From the NCBI GenBank assembly GCA_030407085.1, contig CM059582.1, positions 91,190,501 through 91,254,500 of the forward strand: a stretch of DNA of 64,000 bases, in the 5' to 3' direction. Shown here piece after piece: positions 31,396 through 42,784 of the stretch. The stretch comes from Trichopria drosophilae. Its lineage: Eukaryota; Arthropoda; Insecta; Hymenoptera; Diapriidae. The notes below the pieces were generated by a model. That model made no database searches. It saw nothing but the letters and a program-made list of their open reading frames with translations, and was not told the origin of the DNA. A program made the position numbers and the translations under genes. Position 1 is the stretch's first letter. Every line of letters begins with the position of its first letter.

Positions 31396-33029
31396 GGGTG
31401 GTTCAGAAAATATCAGTGGATTTCGACGGAAAAAAAAATAATGAACAACTTTTCTATTTAGCACCTTTCAATTGAATGACATTTAAAGGTGGGGGGTTTG
31501 AGTTGAAGTTCTCCATTACAATAATACGGAAAAACGGCATATTGTCAGTTTTTATTTTTTTTTTGAGGAAACAACTAAGTGAAAAAATTCGAACCCCGAA
31601 AATTTTAAAGAATTTACATCTCTGAATATATCTAATTTTGTTGAGACATTTAGCTAACCCTGTAAATTGTGTGGGCTACTCAATCTCACAAACGCATCAA
31701 ATACAGTTTAAAGGTAGGCATCAAATTAGTTTTATGCTTAGAGAAAACTAAGTAAAACTTGAGGAATTTTCTTGAAACTTGTTACTCAGAGGTTTTTGGG
31801 ATCGCTGATTACGAATTCGACGTCAGATTTACAAAATTGAAAATGGCGATCCAATCTAGCGAAACAAAAGTAAAAAAATTAAATCGAGAATAATTTGTTA
31901 TTACTCACCCAGAATGTAACGTCAAAATTAAAAAATGGCGGATGTAACATGACGCTTATGAATGTCAAATATATTGATATGTTTTAAAAAAGTGTTTTTT
32001 TAAGCACACATTTTTCTTTCACAGAACGTAAATGAAATTTGTAACTCGGATGTTTTTGAGGTTGCTGGTTACGATTTGCCCAATTCAAAATGATGGATCC
32101 AAGATGACGGATAGAAATGTAAAAAATTAACCTGCATTAAACAAAAATATGATTACTATACCTTGTCAAAAGTTATTAAAAATCCATTTTGTAAATATAT
32201 TTTATGCCAATAATGTATATAATGTAATGATCGTTTGTAAGAAAAGTTTCTGCATTCATTACAACCGGATATATTAAGTATTAATATTAACAACTTTATT
32301 ATTTATAACGAAAATTACTTTCTTCATAACTGAGCGACAAAAAGAATATTTCAGCTACATACAAATAGATACGTATCACCTTTTTTTGTAAAAAAATCAC
32401 GGAAAAAATAGCAGCTGATCTAAAATATTAGGAAGTTACTTTTGTTATTAAGAAAACATTTTAATACATTATACAAAAGTAGTAATTAGTCGACTTGATA
32501 TTTGACATTCATAAGCGCCGTGTTACATCCGCCATTTTTTAATTTTGACGTTACATTCTGAGTGAGTAATAACAAAGCATTCTCGATTGAATTTTTTTAC
32601 TTTTGTGTCAAAAATCCCTGAATAACAAGTTTCAAGAAAATTCCGCAAGTTTTACTTAGCCCTCTAAGCATAAAACTAATTTGATGCCTACCTTTAAACT
32701 GTATTTGATGCGTTTGTGAGATTGAGTAGACCACACAATTTACAAGGTTAGCTGAAAATGTCTGAACAAAATTATATATATATTCAGAGTTGTAAATTCT
32801 TTTAAAATTTTCGCCGTAGGAATTTTTTCACTTAGTTATTTCCTCAAAAAAAAAAAAAAATAAAAACTGACAATATGCTGTTTTTCCGTATTATTGTAAT
32901 GGAGAACTTCAACTCAAAACCTCCACCTCTAAATGTCATTCAATCGAAAAGTGGTTCATTATTTTTTTCTCCGTCGAAATCCGCGCGGTTCCGATGACCT
33001 TTTTGACCTTGACATTTTCTGGTCCACCC
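31396..33029. mobile_element. Foldback element with about 550-bp TIRs
   Basis: Starts GGGTGGTTCAGAAAAT and ends ATTTTCTGGTCCACCC, with TA at 31394-31395 and 33030-33031. The arms are about 31396-31980 and 32495-33029, pairing with indels; the middle is AT-rich. No ORF. The right end carries GACCTTTTTGACCTTGACA. The arms include ATGGCGGATGTAACATG-type strings that also appear, diverged, near 49440-50000. Confidence 0.8.
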
Positions 33030-33398
33030 TAATGTGCATGTATTTCAGCAAATGAAAAAATACTAATTATACAGGGTGTATCTAAAAGCCCGCATAAGAG
33101 GTAGGTTATATTTTTCTGAATCGAATGGTACTAGAAATAATTGTTTTTGAAACTAGATTTTGTGTTTAAACGGACTTTGAAAATTTATTTATTTTGGGGA
33201 GATTGCCTCAGTGAAACTATCGTCAGACAAATCACTGTCGACCTGTTGCCGTTGCTTCAGTTCGATCGCGCAAATTGTAGACAAGTGAACATCTGACTGT
33301 TCGTTCCCGCGAAGGAAATTTTAAATTGTGAATTCTCGGGAAGTCCTAACCAATGGTTACGAATGGCGTTCATACAATGTATCTACACAGAATACATT

Positions 33399-34105
33399 TG
33401 TTGTAAGCCAATCACCGACCAGTGTGACTGAATAGCCCTATCGGTCAGCAGAGACTTCACAGCAACAAAAAAATTAAACCCTTCACGAATTCCCAGCAGG
33501 GCACTTCGTTCCGGTTTCGCTCGTCTTGGTTCCTCGTTGTTTGCTCTGAAAAGAGCGGATTGTAAAAGTGTCCTTAAAAGGACAGGTCAAGGAAAGAAGG
33601 AGATGAAAGGAGAAAGTTTCTTTATTTCTTCTAGTTGGCTCGAGTGTTGGTCGTCCTGTCCTTCCTTCCTGTCACAGCTGGTGTGAGAACGGGGAAGGTT
33701 GAAGGCAAATATGATAAACGTGTTCTCTAATTGTATTTATTTTATTTCGTCTGGTCCCTAGTCCGCTGGCCGTTCGAGAGAGCCGAGTGCTCGGAGACCT
33801 GAGTCGTCCGGATGTCGAAGTTCTAATCCTCGGAATCACGAATGCGACCCGTTTATATACGTGTCGATCGTGCGGGCGCGCACCAATCAGCGCCGGCGCG
33901 CGGTGATTGGTCGGAGGGAATTTTGTTCGCGTACAATGAACCTTGCAACCGATGCGTTCTGACGGAGAGTTCGTATCGGCACTAGTTTAACAGCGCGTTA
34001 AGAGCGCGCACCAATCAGCGCCGGGCGCGCGGTGATTGGCCGAGGGAGGGCTTTGTGTAAAAAGTGTATTTTTATTCGCAAACAAGGGCTTAGGAGTTTA
34101 TAACA
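33399..34105 (-). repeat. 3' LTR of the minus-strand gypsy element, 707 bp
   Basis: On the minus strand it begins TGTTATAAACTCC right after the polypurine tract and ends GGCTTACAACA. Confidence 0.8.
33850..34050 (-). promoter_or_regulatory. LTR promoter with two inverted CCAAT pairs and a TATA box
   Basis: A GC-rich palindrome with ACCAATCA and TGATTGGT on either side occurs twice (about 33876-33918 and 34003-34045). On the minus strand both lie upstream of a TATATAA-type box near 33851-33860, the normal order CCAAT then TATA. CCAAT boxes are NF-Y sites; activity is inferred. Confidence 0.6.
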
Positions 34106-34119
34106 ATTCCCCCTTTCTT
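34106..34119 (-). promoter_or_regulatory. Polypurine tract of the minus-strand gypsy element
   Basis: On the minus strand AAGAAAGGGGGAAT sits immediately before the LTR start. Confidence 0.8.
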
Positions 34120-34499
34120 GAGGCCCTTGTTTGCGGTGTGTTTTCGCGACGGCCAACGGAGTTTACATCTTAATAAATATATATCTTAAATGAAAACGAA
34201 AATGAGTTGTTGAAATTCTATAAACATTACGCTGAAAAGAAAAAAACCATGAAGAATAAATATCTTTTTGGCTTGCATTTTTGTTAGTTAAATTCCTACA
34301 AATTTTCTTAAACTACACTTGCGTGTTTCTCGCTAAGTCCGAAAATTCACTTGAATTTTTACTAAGTTTTTTTGCACTGTTATCCAGTCCAAGAATGATA
34401 ATTTGTCCTTAAAACTATACTTGCCCAGAAAATGGCTAAGTTCGAAAATACTGATTTTTCTTAAAGATTACACTTGCCCACATATGGCTAAGTCCGAAA

Positions 34500-34870
34500 T
34501 ACTTAAAACTACACTTGCGTGATTTCGCTAAGTCCGAAAAATACTGATTACACTTGCCCACATATGGCTAAGTCCAAAATTACTTAAAATTACACTTACG
34601 TGACTTCGCTAAGTCCGAAAAACTTAAAATTACACTTGCGTGATTTCGCTAAGTCTGAAAAACTTAAAATTACACTTGCGTGATTTCGCTAAGTCCGAAA
34701 AACTTAAAATTACACTTGCGTGATTTCGCTAAGTCCGAAAAACTTAAAATTACACTTGCGTGATTTCGCTAAGTCCGAAAAACTTAAAATTACACTTGCG
34801 TGATTTCGCTAAGTCCGAAAAACTTAAAATTACTCTTGCGTGATTTCGCTAAGTCCGAAAATTACTTATA
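34500..34870. repeat. 40-bp tandem repeats in the gypsy 3' UTR
   Basis: Units containing CTTGCGTGATTTCGCTAAGT at 34635, 34675, 34715, 34755, 34795 and 34835, exactly 40 bp apart and nearly identical. More diverged units reach back to about 34300 (with CCACATATGGCTAAGTCC variants). Confidence 0.9.
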
Positions 34871-34883
34871 TTGAACACATTCA

Positions 34884-36973
34884 CTATTCGTGTGGTTTTC
34901 TTGAACGTAGATTGTACCGAGGCGCATAGTCCTCTTGGCTTGAAGATACTGCCGGTTGTCTCTGTCGGAGGTGTTTAGGCGGACGCCCCCGTCGTGTTTG
35001 AGGTTTTCCAACGGCCTGGTCGCTAGGATGCTCTGTGTCAGTGGACGTTATGCCTATCTGGTCGTTTACTGTAGCAACCTGAGTACGCCGGAACCGTGGA
35101 GCTTTGGGAGGACGTCCTCGTCCGCAAGGCATATTTCTGCCACTGGTTGAATGTGGAGTATCCTTGCTTTCCGTGTTGCTTGAATTTCGATTCTGTCTCT
35201 GTAACCGTAACGATGGTACTTCTTCGGAAGGGCCTTTACCGGTTAGTTGCGGAGTGTTACCAGTTTGTTCGTGTTCAATGAACTCCTGATAGGTTGAAAC
35301 TTCCGGAAATACGACCTCCTGGTCTTCGGGCGGCAAATGGAGACCTCGTGCCGGCTTCATCTGGGATTCGTGTACTTTAGTGGTCGTGTGATTCTTCCGG
35401 ATCGTGTACACGTTTTTGCCCGAAGGGTGAAGAATTGGATAAGGTCCTTCCCATTTCGGAGCGAATCCTGCACAGAAGTTTTCCGATGCTTTGGATAGAG
35501 GATGGCTGCGGACGTAGACCCGATCCCCTTCGTGATATGTTGGCATAGCGGGCTCGGTGCTGTACTTCCGTTGATACTCCGTTTGTTTAGCGGTGATTTG
35601 CTTGACACGTTCTTCCCATTCAGGGGAAGGATCTTCGGGTTCCATCTTCCAGGCTCCTGGGCGCTGGAGTGTCTGCCCGTAGAGTGCGTAGCTGGGCGTT
35701 GTTCCAGTAGCTGCATTTCGCCTGTTGCGCAGCTGGAATAGAATATTTGGCAAATGTTTGTCCCAATTCCTATGGTCCTCGTCATGAAGATGAAGTCTTA
35801 AACCTTTTTTAATTTCTTGGTTCCTGCGTTCAGTAGGGTTAGCTCGAGGATGATATGTCGCTGTGGTCCAATGCTGGATTTCTAATTCCTCGCAAGTCTT
35901 TTCCCAGAGTGAACTTTGGAACTGTGGTCCGTTGTCGCTTAGCATAGCCCGCGGATATCCCCATCTTGGAAATATTTCTTCTTGAAGGGCTTTTATAACT
36001 TTGCTGGTATCAGAGGACGTTAAGGCGAAGGCTTCGACCCAGCGAGAAAACAAATCGGTGATGACCAATATAAACCGTCTGCCTCTACTGGTCCGAGGAT
36101 AGGGTCCCATGAAATCCAATGAAATCGTCTCCCACGGTTTCTTTGGGATGTGCGGGCGCAGTTGATCCGTGGTCCTGGAGCTTTTTGTGCATGCACAGAG
36201 ATAGCAGTTTTGGACGTGTTGCGTGACATCTTCTCTAAGACGTGGCCAGTTGAAGTTTTCCTGGATGGCACGAATTGTTTCCTGGATGCCGGGATGTCCA
36301 GCGAGTGGTGCATCATGGTATTCATACAGGATGCGTTGTTTGCCCGCCTCTGGAATGACCATCTGCCAGCTGTTGCCCGTTGCCTTCTTCCACAGTAATT
36401 GGTTAAATAGCCGGTAGTTTTGCTGTAGATGCCGTTCGTTCAGATTCAGGCTCTCCCTGTCTTTGATAGCTAGAAATTTATGTACAATATTACTTATCGA
36501 TCCATCTTTTTGTTGGAGAACTCTAAGTTCGTCCGTTAAATTATTCGAAAATGATAAAAATACGACTGGCTCATCCTTGGCTAGTTGGCGGTTAATGGGT
36601 GGTGGAAGAATCCTTTCTTCGTCGACGATTTCTTCGCTGGAATTACCTTGGGGTCGCCGTGACAAAGCATCCGGCAGCTCGTTATACTTGCCTGGGCAGT
36701 GCTCGATGGAGAACGTGAATTCTTGGAGAAGCAAAGCCCAACGAGTTAATTTAGCTCGGGTGTCTTTGAATCGCTCCAACCATGTAAGAGCATCATTGTC
36801 GGTTCGAAGGGTAAAAGACTTGTCCTCTAGGTATCGTCTAAATTTCTTGATTGCCCAAATGACAGCTAGACACTCTTGTTCGTTGCTATGGTACCTTGCT
36901 TCGGTGGCGTTGAACTTTGCACTGGCATAGCTGATGATGTCTCTTCGTTGGTCCGCTCCCTCCTGGTACAACA
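34884..36973 (-). CDS. pol: Ty3/gypsy Pol fragment: RNase H, integrase and AT-hook extension
   Basis: A long uninterrupted frame of about 695 residues; the first few residues of the open frame (to 36989) come from flanking DNA. RNase H is at residues 15-110 (ISYASAKFNATEARYHSNEQ, ending HCPGKYNELPDALSRR). The integrase zinc finger has H225, H232, C262 and C265. The integrase core has D292, D352 and E387, with 34 residues between the last two. An SH3-like tail follows (GDRVYVRSH; KWEGPYPILH). Beyond the normal end, 140 residues carry two AT-hooks (GRGRPPK about 623-629; RRGRPPK about 666-672) and end near PRYNLRSR. Integrase joins element DNA to the host. The 5' truncation makes it non-functional, but the intact frame implies youth. 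Confidence 0.9.
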
Positions 36974-37904
36974 CATTAATTATTCTCACATAATAAAGGA
37001 AAAATAATTAATACTGAATGCCACAGAGAAATGAAAATATTATTCAATGATGAAACTAACCTCAGCGTTTACATTATGGAATAAATAAGACAAAGTAAAA
37101 AAACCGAAATGTACAATTTTAAAAATATGCATGTATTGGTATGAAACATATGTACAAATCCGTATAATTATCTTGTACCCTAAATTCTTAAGATATTTCC
37201 TCCAGGTTACAAGTATGATAATCCACAATATTTAAAAATCGAATGCAAATTAATATTATCGCATATCATTTCTGTACCCTTTGGAAATTTTTATACGTGA
37301 AGGAACTGAATAATCTGTCTTTGAAAATCTTGCAAACAGTGCAAGCTAATAAGTAATTTCTTACAAGTTTATTACGAAATTTTCGGTTTGTCGTATTGCG
37401 TCGATACATTAAAGCATAACAAAACGACATACAATGAGAATACTTTAATTTAAAATAATTATGTATTGATATTCTTCTTAAAATCAGCTAATTAGTAATT
37501 GAACATTAAAAGCAGAATCAAGAGCAATAATATCCAACAATTAATCGAAAATGACGTAAAATACAACATACAAGCACGTTTCTATTCTTTTCGGCCAAGA
37601 ACTTTCAGTTCATCAGCTTGTAATTTAGAATTTTAGTTTCATTGTCGCAGTTTTATTTTCGCTGAAATACTAATTTTATCGAAAATCACTCAGGCTCATT
37701 GTCGGCATTTCTGCTGATAAAATAATAAATTTTTACGTCCATTTTAAATTAATATTCTCCTAAATTCTTGAAGAAAACTAACTTATATTCTTAATGAATT
37801 TCTGAGTCTATTAATGGCTTCAAAACAGGTCAAAACTTATTTGTAGAAATAAATACGCCAATTTCCTAACGCACTTTCAATTGCTCGAAAAACAACTCAA
37901 ATTT

Positions 37905-39690
37905 TATTTATCGATTTCATCGAATGAAATTAATATTCTCCCAAATTCAGAAACAGGCGAACTTAAACAATTTTTGAATTTCTGGGTCTATTAATTGCTC
38001 GAAAAATTACTGAAATTTTCTAAATGTTTGGGTCGCAATAAATATGCAAATTTTCTGCTGTACGTACTTTCAATTAATCAGCTTGTAATGTAGAGAATTA
38101 AATTATCTTCCCCAGGTTTATTTTAGTTCTTGAAATATCAATTTTACAGAAAATCGCACAAGCTTGTTCTTTTGCTTATCAGCCAATGAAAAAAAAACAA
38201 TATTTATCGATTTTATCGAATGAAATTAATATTCTCCGAAGTTCAGAAACAGGCGAACTTAAACACTTTTTGAATTACTGGGTCTATTAATTGTTCCAAA
38301 AATAACTAAAATTTTCTAAATGTTTGGGTCGCAATAAATATGCAAATTTTCTGCTGTACGTACTTTCAATTAATCAGCTTGTAATGTAGAGAATTAAATT
38401 ATCTTCCCCAGGTTTATTTTAATTCTTGAAATATCAATTTTACAGGAAATCGCACAAGCTTGTTCTTTTGCTTATCAGCCAATGAAAAAAAAACAATATT
38501 TATCGATTTCATCGAATGAAATTAATATTCTCCGAAGTTCAGAAACAGGCGAACTTAAACACTTTTTGAATTACTGGGTCTATTAATTGCTCGAAAAATT
38601 ACTGAAATTTTCTAAATATTTGGGTCGCAATAAATATGCAAATTTTCTGCTGTACGTACTTTCAATTAATCAGCTTGTAATGTAGAGAATTAAATTATCT
38701 TCCCCAGGTTTATTTTAGTTCTTGAAATATCAATTTTACAGAAAATCGCACAAGCTTGTTCTTTTGCTTATCAGCCAATGAAAAAAAAACAATATTTATC
38801 GATTTTATCGAATGAAATTAATATTCTCCGAAGTTCAGAAACAGGCGAACTTAAACACTTTTTGAATTACTGGGTCTATTAATTGTTCCAAAAATAACTA
38901 AAATTTTCTAAATGTTTGGGTCGCAATAAATATGCAAATTTTCTGCTGTACGTACTTTCAATTAATCAGCTTGTAATGTAGAGAATTAAATTATCTTCCC
39001 CAGGTTTATTTTAGTTCTTGAAATATCAATTTTACAGAAAATCGCACAAGCTTGTTCTTTTGCTTATCAGCCAATGAAAAAAAAACAATATTTATCGATT
39101 TCATCGAATGAAATTAATATTCTCCAAATTCAGAAACAGGCGAACTTAAACAAATTTTTGAATTTCTGGGTCTATTAATTGCTCGAAAAATTACTGAAAT
39201 TTTCTAAATATTTGGGTCGCAATAAATATGCAAATTTTCTGCTGTACGTACTTTCAATTAATCAGCTTGTAATGTAGAGAATTAAATTATCTTCCCCAGG
39301 TTTATTTTAGTTCTTGAAATATCAATTTTACAGAAAATCGCACAAGCTTGTTCTTTTGCTTATCAGCCAATGAAAAAAAAACAATATTTATCGATTTTAT
39401 CGAATGAAATTAATATTCTCCGAAGTTCAGAAACAGGCGAACTTAAACACTTTTTGAATTACTGGGTCTATTAATTGTTCCAAAAATAACTAAAATTTTC
39501 TAAATGTTTGGGTCGCAATAAATATGCAAATTTTCTGCTGTACGTACTTTCAATTAATCATATTGTAATGTAGAAAATTAAATTATCTTCCCCAGGTTTA
39601 TTTTAGTTCCTGAAATATTAATTGTACAGAAAATCGCACAAGCTTGTTCTTTTGCTTATCAGCCAATGAAAAAAAAAAACAATATTTATC
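37905..39690. repeat. Six 296-bp tandem units, left arm of the giant foldback
   Basis: The landmark CTGCTGTACGTACT occurs at 38055, 38351, 38647, 38943, 39239 and 39535, exactly 296 bp apart. Two unit types alternate: A (ATTGCTCGAAAAATTACTG) and B (ATTGTTCCAAAAATAACTA), in the order A-B-A-B-A-B. Confidence 0.95.
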
Positions 39691-39849
39691 GATTTTATCG
39701 AATAGAATTAATATTCTCGAAAATTTATGAAGAAAACAAACTTAAATTCTTGATGAATTGCTGAGTCTATTAATGGCTTCAAAATAGCTCAAAACTTTGT
39801 AAATGCATTTGTGGAAATAAATACTCCTATTTCCTAACTAAATTGAAAT

Positions 39850-39975
39850 ACTCAAACCACGAGGTACTTGCAGGTCTAAGAGAAAAAAGAACGATCCCGA
39901 GTACTTCAATCCTACCTCAGGATTTACTGGCTCATAGATTTTAATCTGCAAGTACCTCGTGGTTTGAATATTTCA
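39850..39975. repeat. Central hairpin of the giant foldback
   Basis: CAAACCACGAGGTACTTGCAG on the left pairs with CTGCAAGTACCTCGTGGTTTG on the right, about 70 bp apart. Confidence 0.9.
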
Positions 39976-40364
39976 ATTCCGGTTTAAACTATTTAGGAGC
40001 AATTCATACACTCAGAAATTCAAGAAGTGTTTAAGAGGGTTCTAAAGTCATTTGATATATTACATTCTGGACTTCCAAGATTATTTTATTATGGACCAAG
40101 CAGTAGATTGTGTGATTTTCTGTACAATTAATATTTAAGAAACTAAAATAAACCTGGGAAAGTTAACCTATTTCTCTAAATTACAATCAGATGAACTGAA
40201 AGTGCGTTAGGAAATAGGAGTATTTATTTCCACAAATGCATTTACAAAGTTTTGAGCTATTTTGAAGCCATTAATAGACTCAGCAATTCATCAAGAATTT
40301 AAGTTTGTTTTCTTCATAAATTTTCGAGAATATTAATTCTATTCGATAAAATCGATAAATATTG

Positions 40365-41560
40365 TTTTTTTTTTCATTGGCTGATAAGCAAAAGAAGAAG
40401 CTTGTGCGATTTTCTGTAAAATTGATATTTCAAGAACTAAAATAAACCTGGGGAAGATAATTTAATTCTCTACATTACAAGCTGATTAATTGAAAGTACG
40501 TACAGCAGAAAATTTGCATATTTATTGCGACCCAAATATTTAGAAAATTTCAGTAATTTTTCGAGCAATTAATAGACCCAGAAATTCAAAAATTTGTTTA
40601 AGTTCGCCTGTTTCTGAATTTGGGAGAATATTAATTTCATTCGATGAAATCGATAAATATTGTTTTTTTTTTCATTGGCTGATAAGCAAAAGAACAAGCG
40701 TGTGCGATTTTCTGTAAAATTGATATTTCAAGAACTAAAATAAACCTGGGGAAGATAATTTAATTCTCTACATTACAAGCTGATTAATTGAAAGTACGTA
40801 CAGCAGAAAATTTGCATATTTATTGCGACCCAAATATTTAGAAAATTTCAGTAATTTTTCGAGCAATTAATAGACCCAGAAATTCAAAAATTTGTTTAAG
40901 TTCGCCTGTTTCTGAATTTGGGAGAATATTAATTTCATTCGATGAAATCGATAAATATTGTTTTTTTTTCATTGGCTGATAAGCAAAAGAACAAGCTTGT
41001 GCGATTTCCTGTAAAATTGATATTTCAAGAACTAAAATAAACCTGGGGAAGATAATTTAATTCTCTACATTACAAGCTGATTAATTGAAAGTACGTACAG
41101 CAGAAAATTTGCATATTTATTGCGACCCAAACATTTAGAAAATTTCAGTAATTTTTCGAGCAATTAATAGACCCAGAAATTCAAAAATTGTTTAAGTTCG
41201 CCTGTTTCTGAATTTGGGAGAATATTAATTTCATTCGATGAAATCGATAAATATTGTTTTTTTTTCATTGGCTGATAAGCAAAAGAACAAGCTTGTGCGA
41301 TTTTCTGTAAAATTGATATTTCAAGAACTAAAATAAACCTGGGGAAGATAATTTAATTCTCTACATTACAAGCTGATTAATTGAAAGTACGTACAGCAGA
41401 AAATTTGCATATTTATTGCGACCCAAACATTTAGAAAATTTCAGTAATTTTTCGAGCAATTAATAGACCCAGAAATTCAAAAATTGTTTAAGTTCGCCTG
41501 TTTCTGAATTTGGGAGAATATTAATTTCATTCGATGAAATCGATAAATAAAATTTGAGTT
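40365..41560. repeat. Four tandem units (296-298 bp), right arm of the giant foldback
   Basis: The inverted landmark (CAGCAGAAAATTTGCAT) occurs at 40503, 40801, 41098 and 41394. All four are type A (CAGTAATTTTTCGAGCAATT); no type B unit is present. Confidence 0.95.
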
Positions 41561-42784
41561 GTTTTTCGAGCAATTGAAAGTGCGTTAGGAAATTGGCGTA
41601 TTTATTTCTACAAATAAGTTTTGACCTGTTTTGAAGCCATTAATAGACTCAGAAATTCATTAAGAATATAAGTTAGTTTTCTTCAAGAATTTAGGAGAAT
41701 ATTAATTTAAAATGGACGTAAAAATTTATTATTTTATCAGCAGAAATGCCGACAATGAGCCTGAGTGATTTTCGATAAAATTAGTATTTCAGCGAAAATA
41801 AAACTGCGACAATGAAACTAAAATTCTAAATTACAAGCTGATGAACTGAAAGTTCTTGGCCGAAAAGAATAGAAACGTGCTTGTATGTTGTATTTTACGT
41901 CATTTTCGATTAATTGTTGGATATTATTGCTCTTGATTCTGCTTTTAATGTTCAATTACTAATTAGCTGATTTTAAGAAGAATATCAATACATAATTATT
42001 TTAAATTAAAGTATTCTCATTGTATGTCGTTTTGTTATGCTTTAATGTATCGACGCAATACGACAAACCGAAAATTTCGTAATAAACTTGTAAGAAATTA
42101 CTTATTAGCTTGCACTGTTTGCAAGATTTTCAAAGACAGATTATTCAGTTCCTTCACGTATAAAAATTTCCAAAGGGTACAGAAATGATATGCGATAATA
42201 TTAATTTGCATTCGATTTTTAAATATTGTGGATTATCATACTTGTAACCTGGAGGAAATATTTTAAGAATTTAGGGTACAAGATAATTATACGGATTTGT
42301 ACATATGTTTCATACCAATACATGCATATTTTTAAAATTGTACATTTCGGTTTTTTTACTTTGTCTTATTTATTCCATAATGTAAACGCTGAGGTTAGTT
42401 TCATCATTGAATAATATTTTCATTTCTCTGTGGCATTCAGTATTAATTATTTTTCCTTTATTATGTGAGAATAATTAATGTATTCTGTGTAGATACATTG
42501 TATGAACGCCATTCGTAACCATTGGTTAGGACTTCCCGAGAATTCACAATTTAAAATTTCCTTCGCGGGAACGAACAGTCAGATGTTCACTTGTCTACAA
42601 TTTGCGCGATCGAACTGAAGCAATAGTTTCACTGAGGCAATCTCCCCAAAATAAATAAATTTTCAAAGTCCGTTTAAACACAAAATCTAGTTTCAAAAAT
42701 AATTATTTCTAGTACCATTCGATTTAGAAAAATATAACCTACCTCGTGATATAGCTCTTATGCGGGCTTTTAGATACACCCATA

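Larger units (their letters stand above)
33399..36973 (-). mobile_element. 5'-truncated Ty3/gypsy retroelement inserted in the left foldback arm
   Basis: Flanked by CATT (33395-33398 and 36974-36977); the uninterrupted target survives in the right arm near 42475-42485. Minus orientation: RNase H, integrase, C-terminal extension, tandem repeats, polypurine tract, LTR. gag, protease, RT and the 5' LTR are missing. Confidence 0.85.
33072..42782. mobile_element. Giant foldback element with tandem repeats in both arms
   Basis: Left end CAGGGTGTATCTAAAAGCCC preceded by TA; right end GGGCTTTTAGATACACCCA followed by TA. Outer arms pair at 33072-33394 with 42480-42782, then, after the retroelement insertion, 36975-39845 with about 40200-42480. 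The centre is a hairpin at 39850-39975. The left arm without its insertion is about 620 bp longer than the right, explained by two extra 296-bp units plus a 32-bp indel near 33220. No transposase is encoded. TA flanks and CAGGGTG ends suggest mariner-type mobilisation. Confidence 0.85.

Noticed and set aside
37905..41560. CRISPR-like array of spaced repeats
   Set aside because: Units are contiguous 296-bp tandem copies in inverted arms, with no short-repeat/unique-spacer structure.
37040..42414. Identical 62-codon frames in both foldback arms (37040-37228 and 42226-42414)
   Set aside because: The mirror copies follow from the inverted repeat; the peptide has no known motif and both arms are otherwise non-coding.
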